DNA from: Alphaproteobacteria bacterium
GTDB lineage: Bacteria > Pseudomonadota > Alphaproteobacteria > Sphingomonadales > Sphingomonadaceae
Direction: 5' to 3'
Length of the DNA stretch: 64,000 nt
Assembly (NCBI GenBank): GCA_005883305.1
Contig: VBAC01000001.1
Coordinates: forward strand, 2,542,001-2,606,000
Position numbers and translations under genes: made by a program
Shown here: piece after piece, positions 26,064 to 33,182 of the stretch
Position numbering within the stretch: position 1 is the stretch's first letter
How the letters are laid out: the number at the start of each line of letters is the position of its first letter
The notes under the pieces: generated by a model
Database searches by the model: none
What the model was told of the DNA's origin: nothing
What the model saw: only the letters and a program-made list of their open reading frames with translations

Positions 26064-26788
26064 CCCGGCCCCTTCGCCTTGGAGTCAACATCGACCATGT
26101 CGCGACGATCCGCAACGCGCGCGGCGGGATCTACCCGGATCCGATCCGCGCCGCCGAGATCGCCCAGGCTGCCGGAGCCGACGGGATCACCGCCCATCTG
26201 CGCGAGGACCGGCGCCACATCGTCGACGACGACATCGCCCGGCTGATCGGAGCGATCGCTCTGCCGCTGAACCTCGAGATGGCGGCGACCGAGGAGATGG
26301 TTCGGCTCGCCCTTCGCCACCGTCCGCACGCCGCCTGCATCGTCCCCGAGCGGCGCGAGGAGGTGACCACCGAAGGCGGGCTCGACGCCGCCGGCCGGCA
26401 CAATCACCTCCAGCCTTTGATCTCCCGGCTCGCCGACGCCGGAATCCGGGTCAGCCTGTTCATCGAGCCCGATCCCAGGCAGATCGAGGCCGCGGCGATG
26501 CTCGGCGCCCCGGTCGTCGAGTTCCACACCGGCCGCTATGCCCATGCCGAAGGCGAGGCGCGCGCGGCGGAGCTCCGGCGAATCGCGGACGCCGCGGCGC
26601 TCGCGGCCAAGAATGGCATCGAGCCCCATGCCGGCCACGGCCTCACCTACGACAATGTCCAGCCGATCGCCGCGATACCGCAGATCGCCGAGCTCAACAT
26701 CGGCCACTTCCTCATCGGCGAGGCGATCTTCACCGGCCTCGACGCGAGCATCCGCCGGATGCGCGCGCTGATGGATGAGGCGCGGTGA
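26060..26788 (+). CDS. pdxJ: Pyridoxine 5'-phosphate synthase
   Basis: This encodes 242 residues from a GTG at 26060 in a GTGA overlap with pyrE. Signatures are [75 protein letters not shown]-like [12 protein letters not shown] and [14 protein letters not shown]. It condenses 1-deoxyxylulose 5-phosphate with 3-amino-2-oxopropyl phosphate to form vitamin B6. Length is normal. The pyrE-pdxJ-acpS-lepB order is conserved in sphingomonads. Confidence 0.97.
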   Translation: MTRPLRLGVNIDHVATIRNARGGIYPDPIRAAEIAQAAGADGITAHLREDRRHIVDDDIARLIGAIALPLNLEMAATEEMVRLALRHRPHAACIVPERREEVTTEGGLDAAGRHNHLQPLISRLADAGIRVSLFIEPDPRQIEAAAMLGAPVVEFHTGRYAHAEGEARAAELRRIADAAALAAKNGIEPHAGHGLTYDNVQPIAAIPQIAELNIGHFLIGEAIFTGLDASIRRMRALMDEAR

Positions 26789-26793
26789 TAGCC

Positions 26794-26928
26794 CCTCTCC
26801 CATTTAGGGAGAGGGAGGGGCCCGCCGCGAAGCGGTGGGAGGGTGAGGGCACGAACCTCGCCCGCTCTTGCCCTCACCCTTCCCAAATCTTCGATTTGGG
26901 CCCCTTCCCTCTCCCTAAATGGGAGAGG
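26794..26928. repeat. Large nested inverted repeat between pdxJ and acpS
   Basis: The outer arms are CCTCTCCCATTTAGGGAGAG... (from 26794) and ...CTCTCCCTAAATGGGAGAGG (to 26928). A second inverted pair lies inside, GTGGGAGGGTGAGGGCA (26835-26851) and TGCCCTCACCCTTCCCA (26869-26885). A third small hairpin CCCAAATC-TTC-GATTTGGG sits at 26882-26900. It fills the whole gap, could fold into one long stem, and its last arm supplies the GAGAGGA that serves as ribosome site for acpS. Confidence 0.85.
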
Positions 26929-26933
26929 AATAG

Positions 26934-27347
26934 ATGATCATCGGCCTGGGCTCGGACCTCTGCAACATCGAGCGGATCGCCAACTCGCTCGATCGCTTCG
27001 GCGAGCGGTTCGTCAACCGCGTCTTCACCGACGTCGAGCGCGCCAAGGCCGAGAAGCGCCCGTTCACCCGCGCCGGCACCTACGCCAAGCGCTTCGCCGC
27101 CAAGGAGGCGTTCTCCAAGGCCGTCGGCACCGGCTTCAAGCGCGGCGTGTTCATGAAGGACATCGGGGTGGTCAACCTGCCCTCCGGCCAGCCGACGCTG
27201 GCGCTCACCGGCGGGGCGAAGGAGAGGCTTGACGCGCTTGTGCCGCCGGGCCACCTCGCCCACATACATCTGACCATGACCGACGATCATCCCTTCGCGA
27301 TGGCCGTCGTGATCGTCGAAGCCTTGCCCGAGGAGCCCAAGCCTTGA
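26934..27347 (+). CDS. acpS: Holo-[acyl-carrier-protein] synthase
   Basis: This encodes 137 residues. Family motifs are [14 protein letters not shown] with the Mg-binding Asp8, the [22 protein letters not shown] block with the catalytic Glu, and a C-terminal [20 protein letters not shown]. It transfers 4'-phosphopantetheine from CoA to acyl carrier protein. Translation probably starts from a ribosome site in the last arm of the large inverted repeat. The stop overlaps the lepB TTG start (TTGA). Confidence 0.96.
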   Translation: MIIGLGSDLCNIERIANSLDRFGERFVNRVFTDVERAKAEKRPFTRAGTYAKRFAAKEAFSKAVGTGFKRGVFMKDIGVVNLPSGQPTLALTGGAKERLDALVPPGHLAHIHLTMTDDHPFAMAVVIVEALPEEPKP

Positions 27348-28282
27348 CCGATCCCGACCGCACCGGCGCGGCCGTAGCCGCCAGCGAAGTCGTCGCCCCG
27401 CCCGCCGCGGCCGGCGACGCGGCCGCTGTTCCGGCCAGGAAGGGCACCGACTGGTGGGGGGAGATCAAGGCGATCTTCTGGCTGATCCTCGGCGTGCTCG
27501 CCTTTCACAGCCTGGTCGCCAAGCCCTTCTACATTCCTTCCGAATCGATGATGCCGGGCCTGTTGGTCGGCGACAGGCTGGTGGTCACCAAATATCCCTA
27601 TGGCTGGTCCTGGGTAAGCCCCAGCTTCCACGTCCTGCCGCACTTCCAGGGCCGCCTTTTCGGTCACCTGCCCGAGCGCGGCGACGTCGTCATCGTCACG
27701 CCGCCGGGCGGAACGTCGGATTATATCAAGCGGGTGATCGGCCTGCCCGGTGACACGATCGAGGTGATCGACGGCACCGTCTATCTCAACGGCCGCCCCT
27801 TGCCGCGGCAGCAGCGGGCGCCGTCGATGATCCCCGTCGACGCCAACACCCCCTGCGTCGGCGACGCCTTCGGCAATTATATCGTCGCCGGGCCCGATGG
27901 CCGGTCTTATTGCCGCCTGCCCATCGTCCGTGAAACCATCCCCCTGACCGACGGCGGAACGCGCTCCTACGACACGATCGACATCGGCCATACCGAGGGC
28001 GACGATTTCGCGCGGGTGACCGTGCCCGAAGGCCACGTCTTCCTGATGGGTGACAATCGCGACCGAAGCGCCGACAGCCGCTTCTCGATCGCCGCGCAGG
28101 GGCTTGGCGGGCCGGTGCCGTGGGAGAATCTCGGCGGCCGCGCGGAATTCCTCACCTTCAGCCTCGACGGCAGCTCGTCCTACTGGAACCCGATCAGCTG
28201 GTTCACGGCCCTTCGCGGCGGGCGCGCGGGCACGTCGCTCCACGCCGAGCGCGGGCCTCCGCTTCCAGCGCCCGCGCAATGA
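27344..28282 (+). CDS. lepB: Signal peptidase I
   Basis: This encodes 312 residues from a TTG at 27344. After a cytoplasmic Ala-rich leader, one membrane helix ([21 protein letters not shown]) leads into box [11 protein letters not shown] with nucleophile Ser68. Box [13 protein letters not shown] follows with general base Lys129, then box [17 protein letters not shown]. It cleaves signal peptides at the outer face of the inner membrane. Weak TTG starts, here and in ccmA, suggest deliberately low translation or coupling. ATGA overlap with the transporter gene downstream. Confidence 0.96.
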   Translation: MTDPDRTGAAVAASEVVAPPAAAGDAAAVPARKGTDWWGEIKAIFWLILGVLAFHSLVAKPFYIPSESMMPGLLVGDRLVVTKYPYGWSWVSPSFHVLPHFQGRLFGHLPERGDVVIVTPPGGTSDYIKRVIGLPGDTIEVIDGTVYLNGRPLPRQQRAPSMIPVDANTPCVGDAFGNYIVAGPDGRSYCRLPIVRETIPLTDGGTRSYDTIDIGHTEGDDFARVTVPEGHVFLMGDNRDRSADSRFSIAAQGLGGPVPWENLGGRAEFLTFSLDGSSSYWNPISWFTALRGGRAGTSLHAERGPPLPAPAQ

Positions 28283-29361
28283 GCGAGGACGGGCCCGCGC
28301 CTCCCCTCGACGCCCATGTCGAGGAAGCCGGGCCGGTCGAGCTGCGCGATCCGGTCGTCCGCCACGAGCTCAAGCGGGCGGGCGTATGGGTCGGCCTGAT
28401 CCTCGCCGTCGTCGGCGTGATCGTGCTCGCCCAGCCGCTGCTTTTGATCTTCGCCGGGATCGTTCTTGCTTCGATGCTCGACGGCGGCGCCCGGCTGCTC
28501 GGCCGGGTGCTTCCGATCGGACGCGGCTGGCGGCTGGCGATCGTCACCCTTTCCGGGGTCGCCTTCGTCACCTGGACGATCGTCTTCACCGGCACCACCG
28601 TGGTCGCCCAGGCCGAGGCGCTGAGCGCCACCCTGACCATCCAGGTCGGCCGGATCCTCGCCTGGGCCAATCAGATGGGGCTGGTCTCCGGCGGAGTCGA
28701 CGTCCAGCAGCTCGGCGGCCAACTCATGGGCAGCCTCGGGCGGCTCGGCTCGGCGGTCAGCAGCGCGCTCGGTGCGATCACCAGCATGGTGATGATCCTC
28801 GTCATCGGAATCTTCATTGCGGTCGAGCCGCGCCTTTACCAGCGCGGCGTGGCCTGGCTTCTGCCGCTCGACAGGCGCGACCGCTTCTACCAGACGGCCG
28901 AGCGGATGGGTCACACGATGCGGCGGCTGATGGCCGGGCGCCTCGTCGGCATGGCGGTGGAAGGGGTGGGAACCTGGTTCCTGCTGCTGATCGGCGGCGT
29001 TCCGATGGCGACTTTGCTCGGAATCCTCACCGGCCTGCTCGCCTTCCTGCCCAATATCGGAGCGATCGTCTCGGGCGTCCTGATCGTGCTCGCCGGCTTC
29101 TCGGTCAGCGTCAACGCCGGGCTGTGGGCGGTGTTCGTCTACCTGATCGTTCAGACCGTCGACGGCTATCTGATCGTGCCCTACGTCGCCCGCAAGACCG
29201 TCGACATGGCCCCGGCGCTGGTGCTCGGCGCGCAGCTGCTGTTCGGCGCGTTGTTCGGGATCATGGGCCTCGCGCTCGCGGATCCGATGGTAGCGATGCT
29301 CAAGACCGCGCTCGAGCAGAAATCGGAAGCCGACGAGCTGGAGGCGGAGGCGGCGGGCTAG
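28279..29361 (+). CDS. AI-2E family transporter
   Basis: This encodes 360 residues from the ATG at 28279 (ATGA overlap with lepB). The PF01594 pattern is clear: about eight membrane helices, including VGLILAVVGVIVLAQPLLLIFAGIVLASM, VMILVIGIFIAVEPRLYQRG, the conserved GILTGLLAFLPNIGAIVSG and TVDGYLIVPYV, and LALADPMVAML near the end. Members export small molecules or act as Na+/H+ antiporters; the substrate cannot be told from sequence. Last gene of the pyrE-lepB run; a dispersed repeat follows. Confidence 0.92.
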   Translation: MSEDGPAPPLDAHVEEAGPVELRDPVVRHELKRAGVWVGLILAVVGVIVLAQPLLLIFAGIVLASMLDGGARLLGRVLPIGRGWRLAIVTLSGVAFVTWTIVFTGTTVVAQAEALSATLTIQVGRILAWANQMGLVSGGVDVQQLGGQLMGSLGRLGSAVSSALGAITSMVMILVIGIFIAVEPRLYQRGVAWLLPLDRRDRFYQTAERMGHTMRRLMAGRLVGMAVEGVGTWFLLLIGGVPMATLLGILTGLLAFLPNIGAIVSGVLIVLAGFSVSVNAGLWAVFVYLIVQTVDGYLIVPYVARKTVDMAPALVLGAQLLFGALFGIMGLALADPMVAMLKTALEQKSEADELEAEAAG

Positions 29362-29384
29362 GACGCCGCTTGAATCCAGGCTCG

Positions 29385-29563
29385 CTCATCCTGAGGAGCC
29401 CCTTCGACTGCCTGCAAGGCAGGCGCTCAGGGTAAACTTGCGAGCTTGTCGAAACGGCGTCTCGAAGGACCGTCCTTCGATACGGACCTTCGCGGGCCCC
29501 ATGAAAGTATTACTTTCATGGGAACCCTCCCAAGCTCAGTCCCTACTCAGGATGAGCGATAGA
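29385..29563. repeat. Dispersed repeat block with an extra perfect palindrome
   Basis: The gap between the AI-2E gene and the convergent FKBP gene contains GCTCATCCTGAGGAGCCC, CTTCGACTGCCTGC, GAAACGGCGTCTCGAAGGAC, GTCCTTCGATACGGACCTTC and CTCAGTCCCTACTCAGGATG, the same family as at 19728 and 22371. Inserted near its end is CCCATGAAAGTA and its exact complement TACTTTCATGGG around one T (29498-29522). Confidence 0.8.
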
Positions 29564-29581
29564 AAATTGAAAATATTCGCC

Positions 29582-30199
29582 TCAGCGCCCCGGCCGCCCG
29601 CCGCCCGACGGAGCGGTCTGCCCCGGCGCTCCCTGGCCCTGCGCACCGCCGCCCTGCGCTTCCATCTGCGCCTGCAATTGCTGCTGGAGCCGCTGCATCT
29701 GCTGCGCCTCGAACGCCTGCGCCTGGCCCGGCGCGATCTGGAGGACCTGGATCTCGAACACCAAAGTGTCGCCCGGCGTGAATCCCGCTTCGGGCGGCGG
29801 AGCGCTGGTGACGTGCGTGCCCGGCGGAAGCGAGAGCAGGTAGCGCCCGCCGGCCTGCATATGCTGGAGCCCCTCGCCGAAGCCCGGATAGACCGCGCCG
29901 ACCGTGCCGACGAACGGCTGGCCGGTGGAATCGCTGTCCTGAAGCACCGGATTGCCGCGGCTGTTGGCGTGGAGCTTGTAGCGCACGGCGAAGGCGTCGG
30001 CCGGAGTGATCGTTGGGCCCGTCCCCTGCTGGATCACGCGGTAGCGGACCCCGGAGGGAAGGACGACCTCGCGATACTGGCCGGTCGTCCACCAGGCGAG
30101 CCCGGCCGCGAGCGCGACGAGGATCGCGAAAACCGCCCAGAGCTTGAGCACGCTCCCCTTCGGCAGGGGGCGAATCGGGACGGCTGTGACTTCGGACAT
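29582..30199 (-). CDS. Membrane-anchored FKBP-type peptidyl-prolyl isomerase
   Basis: This encodes 205 residues. A short cytoplasmic N-terminus and one membrane helix (VLKLWAVFAILVALAAGLAWW) precede an FKBP domain (residues about 48-145: SGVRYRVIQQGTG, FVGTVGAVYPGFGEGLQHMQ, GGRYLLSLPPGTHV, LVFEIQVLQI). A Gln/Gly-rich tail follows, beginning with AQAFEAQQMQRLQQQLQ. It should catalyse proline isomerisation in the periplasm. The low-complexity tail is probably disordered. It lies downstream of rpsU, separated by a terminator-like hairpin. Confidence 0.9.
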   Translation of the reverse strand: MSEVTAVPIRPLPKGSVLKLWAVFAILVALAAGLAWWTTGQYREVVLPSGVRYRVIQQGTGPTITPADAFAVRYKLHANSRGNPVLQDSDSTGQPFVGTVGAVYPGFGEGLQHMQAGGRYLLSLPPGTHVTSAPPPEAGFTPGDTLVFEIQVLQIAPGQAQAFEAQQMQRLQQQLQAQMEAQGGGAQGQGAPGQTAPSGGGRPGR

Positions 30200-30222
30200 G
30201 CGTAAAGACCCCCAAACGAGAA

Positions 30223-30245
30223 CGGGCGGCGTTTACCGCCGCCCG
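30223..30245 (-). terminator. Probable terminator after rpsU
   Basis: CGGGCGGCG (30223-30231) pairs perfectly with CGCCGCCCG (30237-30245) around a 5-base loop. Read on the minus strand it follows rpsU and is succeeded by TTCTCGTTTGGGGG, a weak T-rich tract. It would end the rpsU transcript before the FKBP gene. Confidence 0.6.
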
Positions 30246-30286
30246 CTCATGAAGCCAAGCTTCCCCGGCGCTGGCCGGGGCAGGAT

Positions 30287-30493
30287 TTAGCGGACTCCGT
30301 CGCGCTCGGCGCGCTTGCGCTCCAGCTTGCGCGCGCGGCGGATCGCCGCGGCCCGCTCGCGGGCGCGCTTCTCGGACGGCTTCTCATAGTGACGGCGGAG
30401 CTTCATCTCGCGATAGACGCCCTCGCGCTGCAGCTTCTTCTTGAGCGCCCGCAGCGCCTGGTCGACATTGTTATCGCGAACGATGATTTGCAT
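30287..30493 (-). CDS. rpsU: Ribosomal protein bS21
   Basis: This encodes 68 residues, strongly basic: [20 protein letters not shown], then [24 protein letters not shown] and a [13 protein letters not shown] tail. It is a 30S subunit protein near the anti-Shine-Dalgarno region that aids initiation. Length and sequence are standard for alphaproteobacteria. It lies between a DEAD-box helicase gene and an FKBP gene on the same strand. Confidence 0.98.
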   Translation of the reverse strand: MQIIVRDNNVDQALRALKKKLQREGVYREMKLRRHYEKPSEKRARERAAAIRRARKLERKRAERDGVR

Positions 30494-30611
30494 AAAAGCT
30501 CGCCACTCTTCCTTGTTCTGAAAACGCCGGATTGCTGGAAAAATTGTTGCCGCGAGACGAATCCCGCGGCGCAGGGGGAGGCCCCTAACAGAGGCGCCCC
30601 CCTAACGCAAG

Positions 30612-31925
30612 TCAGCCCCGCGCCCGGCGCTTGGGCTGGCCCATCGGCCTGACGGCGTCGGAATGACGCGCGCGGCGCTGCGGGCGATGGCGGCCGCGGT
30701 CGTCATGGCGCGGCGCGAGCCGCTCCTCGAAGCTCGGGCCGCTGTCGACGCGCGACGCCTTGATCCGCGCCGCCTCGGCGAGGAAGCCGGCCGGAAGCGG
30801 CTCGATCGCGATCTTGTTGCGGGTCAGCTTCTCGATGTCGCGCAAATAGGCCCGCTCATCCTCGGCGCAGAAGGCGACCGCGATCCCGGCCGCCCCGGCA
30901 CGCGCCGTCCGCCCGATCCGGTGGACATATTGCTCGGCGACGTTCGGCAGCTCGAAGTTGATCACGTGGCTGACGCCCGAGACGTCGATTCCGCGCGCCG
31001 CGATGTCGGTGGCGACGAGGATCCGCACCTTGCCGGCCTTGAACTCGGCGAGCGCCTTCTCGCGCTGCGGCTGGCTCTTGTTGCCGTGGATGGCGTTGGC
31101 CGGGATGGAGCTTCCGCCGAGCAGCTTCACGACCCGGTCGGCGCCGTGCTTGGTGCGGGTGAAGATCAGCACCCGGTCCATATTGCCCTTCTCGCCGAAG
31201 CCCCAGCGGAGCATCATGGTCAGCAGCGACTGCTTCTCGCTCTGCTGGCAGAAGGTGACATACTGGTCGACGCGCTCGGCGGTGGTCGCCTGCGGAGCGA
31301 CCGAGACGGTCGCGGGATCGGTCAGGAACTGGCCCGCCAGCTGTTGAATCGCCTTGGGCATGGTCGCCGAGAAGAACAGCGTCTGGCGCTTGGCCGGAAC
31401 CCACTTCACGATCTGGCGAAGGGCGTGGATGAAGCCCAAATCCATCATCTGGTCGGCCTCGTCGAGGACGAGGATCTCGACCTCGCGCAGCGACAAATAG
31501 CGCTGCTCGATCAGGTCGATCAGGCGGCCCGGCGTGGCGACGAGCACGTCGACTCCGCGCTCGAGCGCCCTGCGCTGCTTGCCGATCGGAACGCCGCCGA
31601 AAGCGGTGGTGACCGAGAGGCGGGCGAATTGGGAATAGGAAGCGGCGCTCTCGGCGATCTGGCTGGCCAGCTCGCGCGTCGGCGCAAGCACCAGCATCCG
31701 GCAGGTGGCGGGACGCGGCACGCGCCGGGCGGCGGCGAGCCGGTCGATCGAGGGCAGCATGAACGCCGCCGTCTTGCCGGTGCCGGTCTGGGCGATTCCG
31801 AGCAGGTCGCGCCCGGTCAGCACGGTCGGAATGGCCTGAAGCTGGATCGGCGTCGGACTGGAATAATTCTTCGACGCGAGCGCCTGAAGGACGGGCTGCG
31901 AAAGCCCGAGCGATGGGAATGACAT
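30612..31925 (-). CDS. rhlE: DEAD-box RNA helicase, RhlE group
   Basis: This encodes 437 residues from the ATG at 31925 (a GTG at 31940 would add five residues). All helicase motifs are visible: Q motif FPSLGLSQPVLQAL with SPTPIQLQAIP, Walker A AQTGTGKT, PTRELASQI, TPGRLID, DEAD in LVLDEADQMMDLGF, SAT, RGIDVSGVSHVINFELP and HRIGRTARAG. The C-terminal tail is basic and disordered (RHRPQRRARHSD, PKRRARG), as in RhlE. Likely role in ribosome assembly or RNA decay. Confidence 0.94.
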   Translation of the reverse strand: MSFPSLGLSQPVLQALASKNYSSPTPIQLQAIPTVLTGRDLLGIAQTGTGKTAAFMLPSIDRLAAARRVPRPATCRMLVLAPTRELASQIAESAASYSQFARLSVTTAFGGVPIGKQRRALERGVDVLVATPGRLIDLIEQRYLSLREVEILVLDEADQMMDLGFIHALRQIVKWVPAKRQTLFFSATMPKAIQQLAGQFLTDPATVSVAPQATTAERVDQYVTFCQQSEKQSLLTMMLRWGFGEKGNMDRVLIFTRTKHGADRVVKLLGGSSIPANAIHGNKSQPQREKALAEFKAGKVRILVATDIAARGIDVSGVSHVINFELPNVAEQYVHRIGRTARAGAAGIAVAFCAEDERAYLRDIEKLTRNKIAIEPLPAGFLAEAARIKASRVDSGPSFEERLAPRHDDRGRHRPQRRARHSDAVRPMGQPKRRARG

Positions 31926-32136
31926 GGTAATAAAACTCACAAATCATGCGGCGCAGCGCGCAGCCGGAATGGCGCGCGGATACGCGGCGGGTTTTGGTGA
32001 CCCGCGTGAAAAGGGAAACCTTGGGGAAATGACGAGACGGAGCCTGGGCGGTTAACCCGCCGGTTCACGCTGCATGACGCCTCGCTGGAAGCCATATGCA
32101 TGCTGCGGCGCACAATGTCAAGGCGCAGCTTGACCT

Positions 32137-32156
32137 GGTAAGGAATAATCCTTACC
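32137..32156. promoter_or_regulatory. Palindromic operator upstream of prlF-yhaV
   Basis: GGTAAGGA (32137-32144) and TCCTTACC (32149-32156) are perfect inverted arms around ATAA, ending 9 bases before the prlF ATG. AbrB-fold antitoxins such as PrlF repress their own operon by binding such palindromes, so this is the likely autoregulatory site. It would overlap the promoter or start of transcription. Confidence 0.7.
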
Positions 32157-32165
32157 TTGGTCTCC

Positions 32166-32489
32166 ATGCACATCACCGAACGCAGCACGCTTACCGCCAA
32201 AGGCCAGACCACCGTCCCCAAGGCGGTGCGCCAAGCGCTGAACATTCGCCCCGGCGACAAGATCGCGTTCAGCGTCGACCAGGCGGGCAAGGTCAGCCTG
32301 ACGCGCGACGAGGCGCCGGGCGAGGACTCCGCGGTCGATGCCTTCCTCGCCTTTCTCTCCGACGACATCAAGCAGCGGCCGGAGGCGGTGTCCGTCCTGT
32401 CCGACGAGACGGCGGCGCGGATGCGGGCGCTGAGCGCGGGCATCGATGTCGATCTCGACTCGGACTTCGGGGACGGCGCGGGCCTTTAG
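32166..32489 (+). CDS. prlF: PrlF-type antitoxin (AbrB fold)
   Basis: This encodes 107 residues from the ATG at 32166; a TTG at 32157 is possible but overlaps the operator region. Residues 5-45 are a SpoVT/AbrB domain (ERSTLTAKGQTTVPKAVRQAL, NIRPGDKIAFSVDQAGKV). The acidic C-terminal half (DAFLAFLSDDIKQRPEAV, DVDLDSDFGDGAG) should wrap and neutralise the toxin. The stop is immediately followed by the yhaV ATG, the classic coupled layout. Confidence 0.93.
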   Translation: MHITERSTLTAKGQTTVPKAVRQALNIRPGDKIAFSVDQAGKVSLTRDEAPGEDSAVDAFLAFLSDDIKQRPEAVSVLSDETAARMRALSAGIDVDLDSDFGDGAGL

Positions 32490-32942
32490 ATGGCTGTCGC
32501 GAACGGCTGGACGCTCTATGAGCACCCGCTCTTCGCCGACCAACGCGACCGCCTGCTCCACACGGTCGAGAAACGGCGCGCCAAGGATCCGCAAGGCTGG
32601 CAGGGCAGCGCCGAGGCCAAATTGCTCGCCGCCATCGCCCGGCTGACGCTGGAGATCATTCCCGCCGATCCCGCCGCCGCGCAATTCCGCCAGGGCGGCA
32701 CGCTCGGCAAGGCGCGCAAGCACTGGTTCCGCGCCAAGTTCGGCAATGGCCGCTACCGGCTATTCTTCCAGTTCAACTCCGCGGCAAGAGTCATCATCTA
32801 CGCCTGGGTCAACGATGCCGAGACTTTGCGCGCCTATGGCGGCAGGCGGGATGCCTATGCGGTGTTCAAGGCGATGCTCGACAAGGGCGATCCGCCGGAA
32901 TCCTGGGCCGAACTGCTGAAGGCGGTACGCGGCCGTAAGTAG
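32490..32942 (+). CDS. yhaV: YhaV ribosome-dependent ribonuclease toxin
   Basis: This encodes 150 residues. It matches YhaV of the RelE superfamily: NGWTLYEHPLFADQRDRLL, AKLLAAIARLTLEIIPADP, the core KHWFRAKFGNGRYRLFFQF and a C-terminal VIIYAWVNDAETLRAYG and DAYAVFKAML. The basic and aromatic catalytic residues in the core are retained, so it is probably active. It cleaves mRNA on ribosomes and is neutralised by PrlF, encoded directly upstream. Confidence 0.94.
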   Translation: MAVANGWTLYEHPLFADQRDRLLHTVEKRRAKDPQGWQGSAEAKLLAAIARLTLEIIPADPAAAQFRQGGTLGKARKHWFRAKFGNGRYRLFFQFNSAARVIIYAWVNDAETLRAYGGRRDAYAVFKAMLDKGDPPESWAELLKAVRGRK

Positions 32943-33022
32943 AGGACGGGGATCGGGAAGCGGTCTTCGTCCCACTAGGGTCCGTGCTCAATCGGCTTCG
33001 AAGGATTTGCGTCCAATTTCAC

Positions 33023-33137
33023 AGTCATCCCGGCGAAAGCCGGGACCTATGAACACAGGTCATCGAGGAGACGCTCAGCTTCGGGCGCGCATTTTGCCCG
33101 TCCGAGTTTATGGATCCCGGCTTCCGCCGGGATGACT
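33023..33137. repeat. REP-like inverted repeat (GTCATCCCGG... type)
   Basis: AGTCATCCCGGCGAAAGCCGGGA at the left and GGATCCCGGCTTCCGCCGGGATGACT at the right are inverted, each with its own small hairpin. It is a different family from the CCTTCGATACG repeats. It fills most of the 240-base gap after yhaV; no gene is seen there. Confidence 0.75.
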
Positions 33138-33182
33138 CCCAAGATCAGATGACCGCATCTCAATTTCTAATTGAGTCCGGAC

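Noticed and set aside
26794-26928. Insertion sequence or MITE with target duplication
   Set aside because: No flanking direct repeats or transposase gene were seen; it is described only as a nested inverted repeat.
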